This document shows, piece by piece, positions 7,631-15,073 of a DNA stretch of 36,440 nucleotides. Made by a program: the position numbers and the translations under genes. Numbering within the stretch: the first letter of the stretch is position 1; each line of letters opens with the position of its first letter. The DNA lies in the NCBI GenBank assembly GCA_944368945.1, contig CALVXH010000008.1, forward strand, positions 1 through 36,440, read 5' to 3'. The notes below the pieces were generated by a model, which made no database searches, was not told where the DNA came from, and saw nothing but the letters and a program-made list of their open reading frames with translations. The DNA comes from an uncultured Bacilli bacterium (lineage in GTDB: Bacteria > Bacillota_I > Bacilli_A > RFN20 > CAG-826).

Positions 7631-9076
7631 ATGGAAGGAAATGAAGTTAAAAAGAGTAATACCCCTACCTTAAAGCTTAATTACAAAAGAACGTTTATTA
7701 TTGGATTTGCGTTTTTTGGAATTTTGTTATTATGGCAAGTATATGACTCATGGTGTCCTACGTTTTTAACAGAATTATTTAAAGAAGCTTTAGGTGCAGC
7801 AACTATTGAAGAAGTTCAATATCTAGTTGGTATTATGATGGCTTTAGATAATTTAGCAGCGTTAATCATGCTACCTATATTTGGAGCTTTAAGTGATAAG
7901 ACACACACAAAAATCGGTAAAAGAATGCCTTATATTTTAGTTGGAACGTTTTGTTGCGCTGTAGCTTTTCCATTTGTTCCTGTATTTTTTCATTATCACA
8001 ATTTAGGTGGAACAATTGCCATGATGGCTATAGTCGTTTTCTTTGCAATGATGTATAGAAATCCTGCAGTTTCTTTAATGCCTGACATTACACCTAAGCC
8101 ATTAAGAAGTAAGGCAAATGGTATCATTAATATAATGGGATATATAGGTGGCGCATTTGCTACTGTTGTTGGCATTGTATTTGTTTTAAGCAGTTATTTA
8201 GGCGTAGATAGTTCTAAGTGGTTAAATGGCACCGCTAATATTTGGCTAATTGAAGCTCCATTTTTAGTCGCTAGTGTTTTAATGGTTATTAGTGCTTTGG
8301 TTTTATTTTTCTTAATTAACGAGAATAAAGTTGAAGAAGAAGTTAAACCAGAAATGGAACTTGGCGAAAAGCTTGCTCAAGTTGAAAATAGCGTTGCTCA
8401 TGATGATGAAAAGCCAATGAGTAAAGCAAATAAGATAATGTTATTTTTAATTTTAGGTGCTGAATTTTTATGGTTTATGGCTGATAATGGTATAGGCACT
8501 TTTATGGGTAACTATACTCTTTATTACTTACATTGTGAAACTAGTAGTAATATGATTAACACTATTGTTGGTGGCGTTGGAAGTGTTGTAGGATTTTTAA
8601 TTGGTGGCATTTTAGCAGGGAAAATAGGGAGAAAATGGACAATTATGAGTGGACTAGGTTTAACAACAGTTGCTTTACTTATTTGGCTTATTCTTTCTTT
8701 AAGTATTCCTGTGACTGTACCTAGTGAAGGTTATAACTCATTCCCAATTTACTTATATTTTATTTGGGCTATTAAGGGCTTTGGTATGAGTTTAGTTCAT
8801 GTTAACTCTTACCCAATGGTTGTTGAACTGTGCTCAAGTAAAAAGGTCGGCAGATTCACTGGATTTTATTATGCTTCCTCAATGGCAGCTCAAACAATTA
8901 CTCCAGTTGCTTTAGGATCATTATTATTACTTGAGTCATTCTCATTCCAATTACTTCCAGTTTATTCCTTAGTTTTAGTTGCAGTTGCTGCTATAATCTT
9001 TATGTTTGTTAAAAACATTAAAATTAAAAATGAGAAGGTTAAAAAAGGCTTAGAAGCTTTGGATATTGATGATTAA
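7631..9076 (+). CDS. MFS transporter, GPH/SLC45-like sugar or glycoside symporter
   Basis: A 481-residue protein with about twelve helices. The MFS motif A is clear (GALSDKTHTKIGKRMPYI), in the form seen in the glycoside-pentoside-hexuronide and SLC45/sucrose symporter groups, which couple sugar uptake to cations. A long, charged cytoplasmic loop between helices 6 and 7 contains ENKVEEEVKPEMELGEK. An AGAAAGGA ribosome site precedes the ATG 13 bases after the HAD gene. With the esterase, phosphatase and glycerophosphodiesterase it suggests uptake and breakdown of a glycoside or glycerol-derived compound; the substrate is inferred only in outline. Confidence 0.85.
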   Translation: MEGNEVKKSNTPTLKLNYKRTFIIGFAFFGILLLWQVYDSWCPTFLTELFKEALGAATIEEVQYLVGIMMALDNLAALIMLPIFGALSDKTHTKIGKRMPYILVGTFCCAVAFPFVPVFFHYHNLGGTIAMMAIVVFFAMMYRNPAVSLMPDITPKPLRSKANGIINIMGYIGGAFATVVGIVFVLSSYLGVDSSKWLNGTANIWLIEAPFLVASVLMVISALVLFFLINENKVEEEVKPEMELGEKLAQVENSVAHDDEKPMSKANKIMLFLILGAEFLWFMADNGIGTFMGNYTLYYLHCETSSNMINTIVGGVGSVVGFLIGGILAGKIGRKWTIMSGLGLTTVALLIWLILSLSIPVTVPSEGYNSFPIYLYFIWAIKGFGMSLVHVNSYPMVVELCSSKKVGRFTGFYYASSMAAQTITPVALGSLLLLESFSFQLLPVYSLVLVAVAAIIFMFVKNIKIKNEKVKKGLEALDIDD

Positions 9077-9077
9077 T

Positions 9078-9800
9078 ATGAAAAAAGATGAATTTATTAA
9101 AAGAGTTAATCCTTTATTACTAAAAGGTATTGCTCATCGTGGACTTCATAATGAAAAGTTTACTGAAAATGGTTTATTAGCTTTTAAAAACGCTATTGAC
9201 CATAATGTAGCTATTGAATTAGATGTACATTTAACAAAAGATGATAGATTAATCGTTTGCCATGATGATGATTTAGTTAGAACTACTGGTAAAGAAGGTA
9301 TAATTGAAGAATTAACAGTTAGTGAGATTAAATCAAACTATAAATTATTAGATGGTGAAGAAGTTCCTTTATTTGAAGAAGTATTATCGTTAATTAATGA
9401 AAAAGTTCCTTTAGTTATTGAGCTAAAAGTAAGAAATGCCAATTATAAAGCTTTAGCACAAAGATTGCTTTATGAACTTAGAGATATTAAAGATAAGCGT
9501 AACTATCATTTAATTTCTTTTGATCCTCGTGCTTTACTTGAAATGAAGGAAATTGATATTACTAATTCATTACTTGTTACTACATCTCATATTTGGACAT
9601 TTAAATTAAGACATTTATTTGATTCAGTTGATCTAGAATACAAAATGATTAATATGCCTAAAGTTAGAAAATATCAAAAAAAGCATTTTGTTAATGTATG
9701 GACAATTGAAACTTTAGATGAACTTAATTTAATTAAAGGAAAAGTAGATACGATAACTTTCCAAAAGTTAGATCCTAAATTAATAAGTGAAAGTTTATAA
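9078..9800 (+). CDS. Glycerophosphodiester phosphodiesterase
   Basis: A 240-residue TIM-barrel enzyme that hydrolyses glycerophosphodiesters to glycerol 3-phosphate and an alcohol. The catalytic His20-Arg21 pair (AHRGLH), the metal ligands Glu47/Asp49 (AIELDVH), His62 (CHDDD), the Glu/Lys of VIELKV and the C-terminal VNVWTIET are all present. There is no signal peptide, so it is cytoplasmic. ATG 9078 begins two bases after the MFS stop; in-frame TTG 9066 and ATG 9069 overlap that gene and have no better ribosome site. It is the last gene of its run and is followed by a strong terminator. Confidence 0.92.
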   Translation: MKKDEFIKRVNPLLLKGIAHRGLHNEKFTENGLLAFKNAIDHNVAIELDVHLTKDDRLIVCHDDDLVRTTGKEGIIEELTVSEIKSNYKLLDGEEVPLFEEVLSLINEKVPLVIELKVRNANYKALAQRLLYELRDIKDKRNYHLISFDPRALLEMKEIDITNSLLVTTSHIWTFKLRHLFDSVDLEYKMINMPKVRKYQKKHFVNVWTIETLDELNLIKGKVDTITFQKLDPKLISESL

Positions 9801-9840
9801 AAAAATACCTTGCATCATTCGTGCAAGGTATTTTTAATTT
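9801..9840. terminator. Bidirectional intrinsic terminator
   Basis: A 14-bp perfect stem (9801-9814 with 9822-9835) has a 7-base loop, an A-run on the left and a T-run on the right. It separates the convergent glycerophosphodiesterase and AraC-type genes. Confidence 0.9.
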
Positions 9841-10607
9841 TATTTCTTTTCTGCAGTTATTTTTTTGTATTGCCTATAGAAAGTAGAATAATCTTTAAAG
9901 CCTAATTCTTGAGCAACAACATTCTTTTTAACGCCCGTCTTTATTAACGATTCAGCAACAAATATCTTCTTATGTCTTACATAATCAATTAAAGATATTT
10001 TCATGTATTTTTTAAATTGGTTACATAAGTGAGATTTTGAGAAGTTTAAGCTCTTAGATAAATCTTCTAAAGTTATATCTTCGTAGATGTGACGATCAAT
10101 ATAACTAATTATCTGTTGAATAAAATCGTTATATTGAGTCTTAGAAGCAGTGAATGTTCTTGTGTTAGTTGTAGCAAGAACGATTAATTTAATAAGTTCA
10201 CAACTAAATAAAATAAAAGCACTTTCTTTGTCTTCAATTAAAGCATACTCATCAAAGTTTTTTAAACTTTCGGTTATTATCTTGCTTGAAGAAATAAATA
10301 TAGGCATTTTTTTAAATTTCTCTAATACACTTTGTGGTAAAAAAGAATCAGGAAATTTAAAAACATATCTTTCGTATGCTTCTTCGCTATTAAAATCTAA
10401 AAAATGAAATTTTCCTGCTGGAATAATTACAATATCACCAGGCTCTAAAGTATGAGTTACATTCTCAACTGTATAATTTAGGCTCCCTGAAATGTAAAAT
10501 AGGACCTCATTAAAATGGTGTGCATGTTTCGAATAGTCACTTACTTTTACAGGAACTAAATCTAATTTATGAGAGAAATCAACGTCTTTATAGATAAAGT
10601 TAAACAT
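9840..10607 (-). CDS. AraC-family transcriptional regulator with cupin sensor
   Basis: A 255-residue regulator. The N-terminal half is a cupin sugar-sensing domain (HAHHFNEVLFYISG, then EPGDIVIIPAGKFHF). The C-terminal about 100 residues form the double HTH, with the second helix-turn-helix and signature around ELGFKDYSTFYRQYKK. The start at 10607 is set by a strong GAAAGGAG ribosome site (10613-10620 on the minus strand) five bases before the ATG; a longer frame to 10658 exists but lacks one. It is convergent with the esterase-MFS operon, the likely target by proximity. Many relatives activate carbohydrate genes. A cre-like site lies upstream. Confidence 0.9.
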   Translation of the reverse strand: MFNFIYKDVDFSHKLDLVPVKVSDYSKHAHHFNEVLFYISGSLNYTVENVTHTLEPGDIVIIPAGKFHFLDFNSEEAYERYVFKFPDSFLPQSVLEKFKKMPIFISSSKIITESLKNFDEYALIEDKESAFILFSCELIKLIVLATTNTRTFTASKTQYNDFIQQIISYIDRHIYEDITLEDLSKSLNFSKSHLCNQFKKYMKISLIDYVRHKKIFVAESLIKTGVKKNVVAQELGFKDYSTFYRQYKKITAEKK

Positions 10608-10694
10608 AAATTCTCCTTTCGGATGCACATATTGCTGTTCAAAAAATAAGAATTGCAATATTTCCTCATAAATTCTTACATAATTTATTGAAAA

Positions 10695-10709
10695 ATGAAA
10701 GCGTTTTAA
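10695..10709. promoter_or_regulatory. cre-like (CcpA) site between AraC-type and CorA-type genes
   Basis: ATGAAAGCGTTTTAA matches the Bacillus cre consensus WTGAAARCGYTTWNN at every defined position. It lies 12 bases before the TATAAT at 10721, in the -35 region of the CorA-type promoter, and about 90 bases upstream of the AraC-type start. Binding by CcpA or another LacI-family protein would repress one or both genes. Presence of CcpA in this organism is assumed. Confidence 0.5.
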
Positions 10710-10720
10710 TTAAGCCGAGG

Positions 10721-10726
10721 TATAAT
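10721..10726 (+). promoter_or_regulatory. corA: -10 box of the CorA-type gene
   Basis: A perfect TATAAT at 10721-10726 lies 41 bases upstream of the ATG, immediately downstream of the cre-like site. No good -35 hexamer is seen at 17 bases. Confidence 0.45.
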
Positions 10727-10767
10727 TTCATAGTGAAATAGATTATTTGAAGTGCTAGAATTTTTTT

Positions 10768-11724
10768 ATGGTAATCGTATTTAAGGAAGAAGAAAAGAAA
10801 TTAGTAAGAGTAGAGTATCAAGATGATGAAGATTTCCCAGTAGAGCCTGGCAGTTGGATTCATTTAACAAATCCAAATTCACAGTTAATTGAGAAAATAT
10901 CTACATTAACTTCAATATCAAAAGATATGTTAATGTGTGCTTTAGATGAAGAAGAAAGCGCTCGTGTTGATAGTGATGATGGGGATACTTTAATTGTTTT
11001 AGATACTCCTTATTTATTAGATAAAGAAAAGTCATTTTTCTCTACGGCTCCATTTTTAATTGCTTATAATCGTAGTTACTATGTAACAATTCAAAGACAT
11101 AACTTTGAATTAATGGATGAATTATTTAAACGTGTTAAAGTTATTGAGCCACATAAGCATGTTAGACTAACATTAAATCTTGTTTATAGACTAGCTACTT
11201 TATTTATTAATTACCTTAAAAAGATTAATTTACATACTGAGACATTAGAAACTTCTTTGCGTACTTCAACAAAAAATCAAGAAGTTTTGCAACTTATGGA
11301 CACAAATAAGTCCCTTATTTATTTTTCAACTGCGTTAAATGCTAATAATAGTGTTTTAACTAAACTAATTAAGAATCAAACTTATAAAAAATATGAGAGT
11401 GATTTTGACTTAATGGAAGATGCTCAAGTTGAAATGAGTCAAGCTATCGAAATGTGTTCTATTTCAAGAAACGTTTTGACATCAATGATGGACGCTTTTG
11501 CTTCTATTATTAATAATAATTTAAATGTTGTAATGAAGACTTTAGCAATTGTTACTATAGTCTTATCTATACCAACATTAATCGCTTCTTTCTTTGGCAT
11601 GAACTTTAAAAATATTCCTTTAATGGATACCAACTATGGATTTTGGGTATTAGTTGTTATTTCTTGTTTATTAAGCGGAGTTGGAGCGATCGCTTTGATA
11701 TTTATTGGAAGACAAAAAAAGTAA
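10768..11724 (+). CDS. corA: CorA-family Mg2+/divalent metal transporter
   Basis: A 318-residue protein with a large N-terminal cytoplasmic domain and two C-terminal helices. The family selectivity motif GMN occurs as FGMNFKNIP between the helices (about residues 274-282). Helical segments rich in charged residues before TM1 match the CorA funnel stalk. Members form pentameric channels that take up Mg2+, sometimes Co2+ or Ni2+. The first of the two residues before MN is F-G rather than the common Y-G, a tolerated change. It is monocistronic, with its own promoter and a downstream terminator; the ribosome site is weak. Confidence 0.88.
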   Translation: MVIVFKEEEKKLVRVEYQDDEDFPVEPGSWIHLTNPNSQLIEKISTLTSISKDMLMCALDEEESARVDSDDGDTLIVLDTPYLLDKEKSFFSTAPFLIAYNRSYYVTIQRHNFELMDELFKRVKVIEPHKHVRLTLNLVYRLATLFINYLKKINLHTETLETSLRTSTKNQEVLQLMDTNKSLIYFSTALNANNSVLTKLIKNQTYKKYESDFDLMEDAQVEMSQAIEMCSISRNVLTSMMDAFASIINNNLNVVMKTLAIVTIVLSIPTLIASFFGMNFKNIPLMDTNYGFWVLVVISCLLSGVGAIALIFIGRQKK

Positions 11725-11755
11725 CACTTGATTTGCTACTTTCTAAATAGAAACT

Positions 11756-11796
11756 GTTAATTTCTTCTTTAGAAACTAACTTTCTTTTTTAATTTT
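11756..11796 (+). terminator. Intrinsic terminator after the CorA-type gene
   Basis: The arms 11756-11765 and 11771-11780 form a 10-position stem with one A-C mismatch and a 5-base loop, followed by the T-rich tract 11781-11797. It precedes the promoter of the NatA-like gene. Confidence 0.55.
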
Positions 11797-11809
11797 TATA
11801 GTCCTACTT

Positions 11810-11815
11810 TATAAT
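11810..11815 (+). promoter_or_regulatory. natA: -10 box of a probable leaderless NatA-like mRNA
   Basis: A perfect TATAAT ends 8 bases before ATG 11824, so transcription should begin at or within a base or two of the start codon. There is no Shine-Dalgarno sequence. Confidence 0.55.
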
Positions 11816-11823
11816 GGTTATAT

Positions 11824-12588
11824 ATGAATACACTAAGAACAATTAATCTAAGGAAGGAATTTAAGTTGTCGCAGAAGCAAAAAAGAGCAATGAAGACAGA
11901 TAAAAATGTAATTGTTGCATGTGATGACATTTCCTTAGATATCAAAGAAGGCGAAATATATGGGCTATTAGGTCCTAATGGAGCTGGTAAAACCACTACA
12001 CTAAGAATGCTTGCAACATTAATAAAGCCATTAAAAGGGCAAATTCTTTATAATGACAAAGATATTTATGATGATATTGTAAGTTATCGTAGGAAAATTG
12101 GATTTTTAACAAGTGAATTAAAACTTGATGATTTTTTTACCCCCGATTATACATTTACTTATATGGGTAGACTTTATGGCATGAGTGATGAATTAATTAA
12201 AGAAAGAAAAGAAGAACTCTTTAATAAATTTGGCGTCACACCTTTTAAAGATACAAAAATATCTAGTTTATCTACTGGAATGAAACAAAAGGCTTCATTG
12301 GCTATATCATTATGTCACGATCCAGATATTATAATTTTTGATGAGCCAACTAATGGTTTAGATATTATAGCAAGTAGAGAAGTTGAAAATTATTTACTTA
12401 ATTTGAAAGAAAAGAAAAAAACTATCATCATCTCAACACACATTTTCTCACTTATTGAAAAATTGGCTGATAGAGTAGGTATTATTTTAAATGGTAAATT
12501 ACTCATCGAAGATTCTTTAAAAAATATCACTAAAGATACAACTCTTGAGGATGCTTTCTTTAAAATTTATGAGGAGAGTGAAAAATGA
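11824..12588 (+). CDS. natA: ABC exporter ATPase, NatA-like
   Basis: A 254-residue nucleotide-binding subunit. It has Walker A GPNGAGKT (50-57), a signature LSTGMKQ (149-155), Walker B IIIFDEP with Asp173/Glu174, and an H-loop STHIFSL. The form LSTGMKQ and the spacing match the NatA/COG4555 group, which with NatB extrudes Na+ in Bacillus; related systems export other compounds. The 4-base ATGA overlap with the next gene shows a coupled two-gene exporter. The protein is cytoplasmic and membrane-associated through its permease. Confidence 0.88.
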   Translation: MNTLRTINLRKEFKLSQKQKRAMKTDKNVIVACDDISLDIKEGEIYGLLGPNGAGKTTTLRMLATLIKPLKGQILYNDKDIYDDIVSYRRKIGFLTSELKLDDFFTPDYTFTYMGRLYGMSDELIKERKEELFNKFGVTPFKDTKISSLSTGMKQKASLAISLCHDPDIIIFDEPTNGLDIIASREVENYLLNLKEKKKTIIISTHIFSLIEKLADRVGIILNGKLLIEDSLKNITKDTTLEDAFFKIYEESEK

Positions 12589-13793
12589 AAAATATAGTAA
12601 CTATCTTTTTAAAAGAAATCAAAAGATTTTTCACAGATCGTAGAATGCTTGCAGCACTATTTTTACCAGGAATTATCATTTTTATATTCTATTCATTTAT
12701 GGGGAAGATTGTTTCTTCTAATGTTATAAATAAGCCAACAAGTAATGTTACTTATAAAATTGCATATACTGATAATTACCATCAGGATAGTGAAGAATTG
12801 CCTTTAATTATTCAATCGTTTAATGCTTACTTAATTAGCGACGATTATTTAAATAATACTAATAATGAGGCTCAGTACTATACTTTTTCGACATCAAATC
12901 TTGAAGAGTATAAAGAAAAAACGCTCGCTGGAGATTTTGATTTATTAATTGTATTTAGTAATGATTTTGAATATAACTTAGAAAACAATCTTAATCCTAA
13001 AAAGAACACAATTAATTTTTATTATAATGGTAGTAGTGAAATAAGTTCTAATGTTTATAACGTATTTACTAGTTTAGTTTCAGCTACATATAATAATTAC
13101 TTGGTAAATTTTGATTTAGAAACTAATACAGAAATAAATCCTAATTTAAGTAATGAACAAGCTTTATTTAAAACTATAATCGCTTTTGTTTTCCCTATGG
13201 TTACTATTTCTTTATTATTCTCAACTGTTATGACAATTTGTCCAGAAACAATTGCAGGAGAAAAAGAAAGAGGTACTTTAGCAAGTTTATTATTAACTCC
13301 TTGTAGAAGAAGTGAAATTATTGTTGGAAAAATAAGTGCTTTAAGTGTTACAGCATTTTTAAGTGGTATTGTAAGTTTTATTGCTTTAGTTGGTTCTTTA
13401 CCTCAACTTATTGGCGGCGAGTTTAATTTTGATGCACCAACGATAGTCGCATTGTTCTTTTTAATTACTAGCGCATTAATTTTATTTGTCACTATTGGCT
13501 TAGGAGTTTCTACTTTAGCCTCAACAGTTAAAGAAGCAAATAGCTATATTTCTCCTTTTATGATCGTATCTATGGTATTATCTTTATTACCATCTTTTAT
13601 GGATATGAGTTCGATAGGTTATAGTTTTATTCCAATAATGAATATTTGTATATCAATGAGTTCAATTATTAAAGGGAACTTCGACTTAATTAATATAGCC
13701 ATTACAATCATTGTAAATTTAATTGTTACTGGTCTATTAGTTGTACTTTGCGCAAAATTGTTTAATAACGAACGAGTGATATTTTCAAAATAA
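12585..13793 (+). CDS. natB: ABC exporter permease, NatB-like
   Basis: A 402-residue ABC-2-type permease. TM1 is near residues 20-42, followed by an extracytoplasmic domain to about 190, then five or six helices. The characteristic cytoplasmic motif EKERGTLASLLLTP (about 225-238) is the NatB/YhaP hallmark. It overlaps the ATPase gene by four bases and forms the membrane half of that exporter. Sodium efflux is the family precedent, but substrate assignment is inference. The acetyltransferase gene follows after 12 bases. Confidence 0.86.
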   Translation: MKNIVTIFLKEIKRFFTDRRMLAALFLPGIIIFIFYSFMGKIVSSNVINKPTSNVTYKIAYTDNYHQDSEELPLIIQSFNAYLISDDYLNNTNNEAQYYTFSTSNLEEYKEKTLAGDFDLLIVFSNDFEYNLENNLNPKKNTINFYYNGSSEISSNVYNVFTSLVSATYNNYLVNFDLETNTEINPNLSNEQALFKTIIAFVFPMVTISLLFSTVMTICPETIAGEKERGTLASLLLTPCRRSEIIVGKISALSVTAFLSGIVSFIALVGSLPQLIGGEFNFDAPTIVALFFLITSALILFVTIGLGVSTLASTVKEANSYISPFMIVSMVLSLLPSFMDMSSIGYSFIPIMNICISMSSIIKGNFDLINIAITIIVNLIVTGLLVVLCAKLFNNERVIFSK

Positions 13794-13805
13794 TAGAGGT
13801 GTGAT

Positions 13806-14081
13806 ATGAACTTTGTTTATGAAAGTGAAAAACTAATTGCATTAGAAAATAATATTGAATTAGGATTTATTTGGTATCAATTTAAAAATAGCGAACTAAC
13901 TATAATTCAAACTTATGTTAATGAAAATGCTAGAGGAAAAGGTGTAGCAAAACTCCTTAATGAAGAGTTATTTAAACATTTTTCAACTTTTGGTCCAATA
14001 ACATTACATATTTTTTGTTCGTACACAGAAGGATTTTACTCAAAAAATAAAGACAAGTATCCAATGTTTACTTGTAAGTAA
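13806..14081 (+). CDS. Small GNAT-type acetyltransferase (YjdJ-like)
   Basis: A 91-residue protein matching the short GNAT domain family. ETYVNENARGKGVAK-like sequence is visible as VNENARGKGVAKLL, the acetyl-CoA pyrophosphate loop (RGKGVA), followed by a C-terminal TEGFYSKNKDKYPMF typical of YjdJ-type proteins. These act in the cytoplasm on unknown amines. An AGAGGTG ribosome site precedes the ATG. It is probably the third gene of the NatAB-like operon. Confidence 0.8.
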   Translation: MNFVYESEKLIALENNIELGFIWYQFKNSELTIIQTYVNENARGKGVAKLLNEELFKHFSTFGPITLHIFCSYTEGFYSKNKDKYPMFTCK

Positions 14082-14121
14082 AAATATTTAAATTCTATTT
14101 AAGATTCTGATTGTTTTGTGA

Positions 14122-14130
14122 TGATAAAAT
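14122..14130 (+). promoter_or_regulatory. Extended -10 of a probable leaderless esterase mRNA
   Basis: TGATAAAAT (TG, one base, TAAAAT) at 14122-14130 ends 6 bases before ATG 14137. The expected start site is at the ATG and there is no ribosome site. Confidence 0.5.
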
Positions 14131-14136
14131 TTAACT

Positions 14137-15069
14137 ATGAATTTGATTTTTAGAATTGGCGTAAATATTGTTAGAAAAAACATGGCAAAGCATGATATGA
14201 AAGTTAAGGCTTCTTTGCCAAAAGTAAATAAAGTTAATAAATATTTATCTTTGAATTACACAAATAATGATAAAGATGAATTTAGGAAATTTAATATTTA
14301 TAAACCAGAAAGTGAGAACAAAAATCTCCCTTTAATAATTGATATTCATGGTGGGGGATGGGTTTATGGAGATAAAGATTTAAATGATGAATACGCATCT
14401 TATCTTGCCTCTAAAGGATATAATGTTGTTACTTTTTCTTATAGGCTTTTAACAATGACTAACCTAAAAGGTATGGTAAATGATATTTTCACATTTTTTA
14501 ATCATATTTATAAAAATAAAGATTTATATAAATTGTCTTTTGATAATGTAATGATTAGTGGAGATAGTGCAGGTGGACACTTAGCATTATTAACTTTAGC
14601 AATTAATAACTCTAAAAAGCTACAAGATATTTATGAGGTAAAACCATTTAGTTTTGCGGTTGATTTTTTAGTTTTAGAGCATCCTTGTGCATTTATTAAT
14701 GAAATATTTTTACCTAATAAAGGCTTTAATAAGTTAATTAATAAATGGTATAGAGATAGCTTTTATAAACCTTCTAAAAAATCTAAAGATATAAAAGAAA
14801 ATGCTAGTTTAGACGAATTTATCAAGTATGCATCATATCCTCCTATATTAACTTGTAGTTGTACAGGAGATGATTTAATCCCTTTTTATAATAGGATGAT
14901 AGAAGTTTTTAATCAAAATAGTATTAATTACGAATCTAAAGTTTATAATGGTTTATACCACGTTTTTGAAATACTTGACTATACATTAACTGAAAGTAGA
15001 GAATTTAATGATTATAGTTTGAAACGTTTTAATGAGATTATTGCTAATAAGAGTAATAAGGAGGAATGA
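14137..15069 (+). CDS. Alpha/beta hydrolase (BD-FAE/lipase-esterase type)
   Basis: A 310-residue esterase with the hormone-sensitive-lipase-like motif HGGGW (71-75) and the nucleophile Ser144 in GDSAG (142-146). A candidate Asp lies in TGDDLIP near 248 and a candidate His in YHVFE near 273. Carboxylic esters, including acetylated sugars, are the usual substrates. The first about 15 residues are mildly hydrophobic and then basic, which may be a membrane-proximal helix rather than a clear signal peptide. The M6 protease gene begins 4 bases after it, so it probably heads the export-locus operon. Confidence 0.85.
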   Translation: MNLIFRIGVNIVRKNMAKHDMKVKASLPKVNKVNKYLSLNYTNNDKDEFRKFNIYKPESENKNLPLIIDIHGGGWVYGDKDLNDEYASYLASKGYNVVTFSYRLLTMTNLKGMVNDIFTFFNHIYKNKDLYKLSFDNVMISGDSAGGHLALLTLAINNSKKLQDIYEVKPFSFAVDFLVLEHPCAFINEIFLPNKGFNKLINKWYRDSFYKPSKKSKDIKENASLDEFIKYASYPPILTCSCTGDDLIPFYNRMIEVFNQNSINYESKVYNGLYHVFEILDYTLTESREFNDYSLKRFNEIIANKSNKEE

Positions 15070-15073
15070 TATT

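Noticed and set aside
4733-9840. Similar stems in the two terminators (TACCTT...AAGGTA) as a repeat family
   Set aside because: The shared core is only about six bases and each stem is simply a terminator between convergent genes.
10608-10658. Longer N-terminus for the AraC-type regulator
   Set aside because: The GAAAGGAG ribosome site lies inside this extension and correctly spaces the ATG at 10607.
15032-15073. Longer N-terminus for the M6 protease
   Set aside because: It would overlap the esterase gene and adds a charged stretch before the signal; the AAGGAGG site fits ATG 15074.
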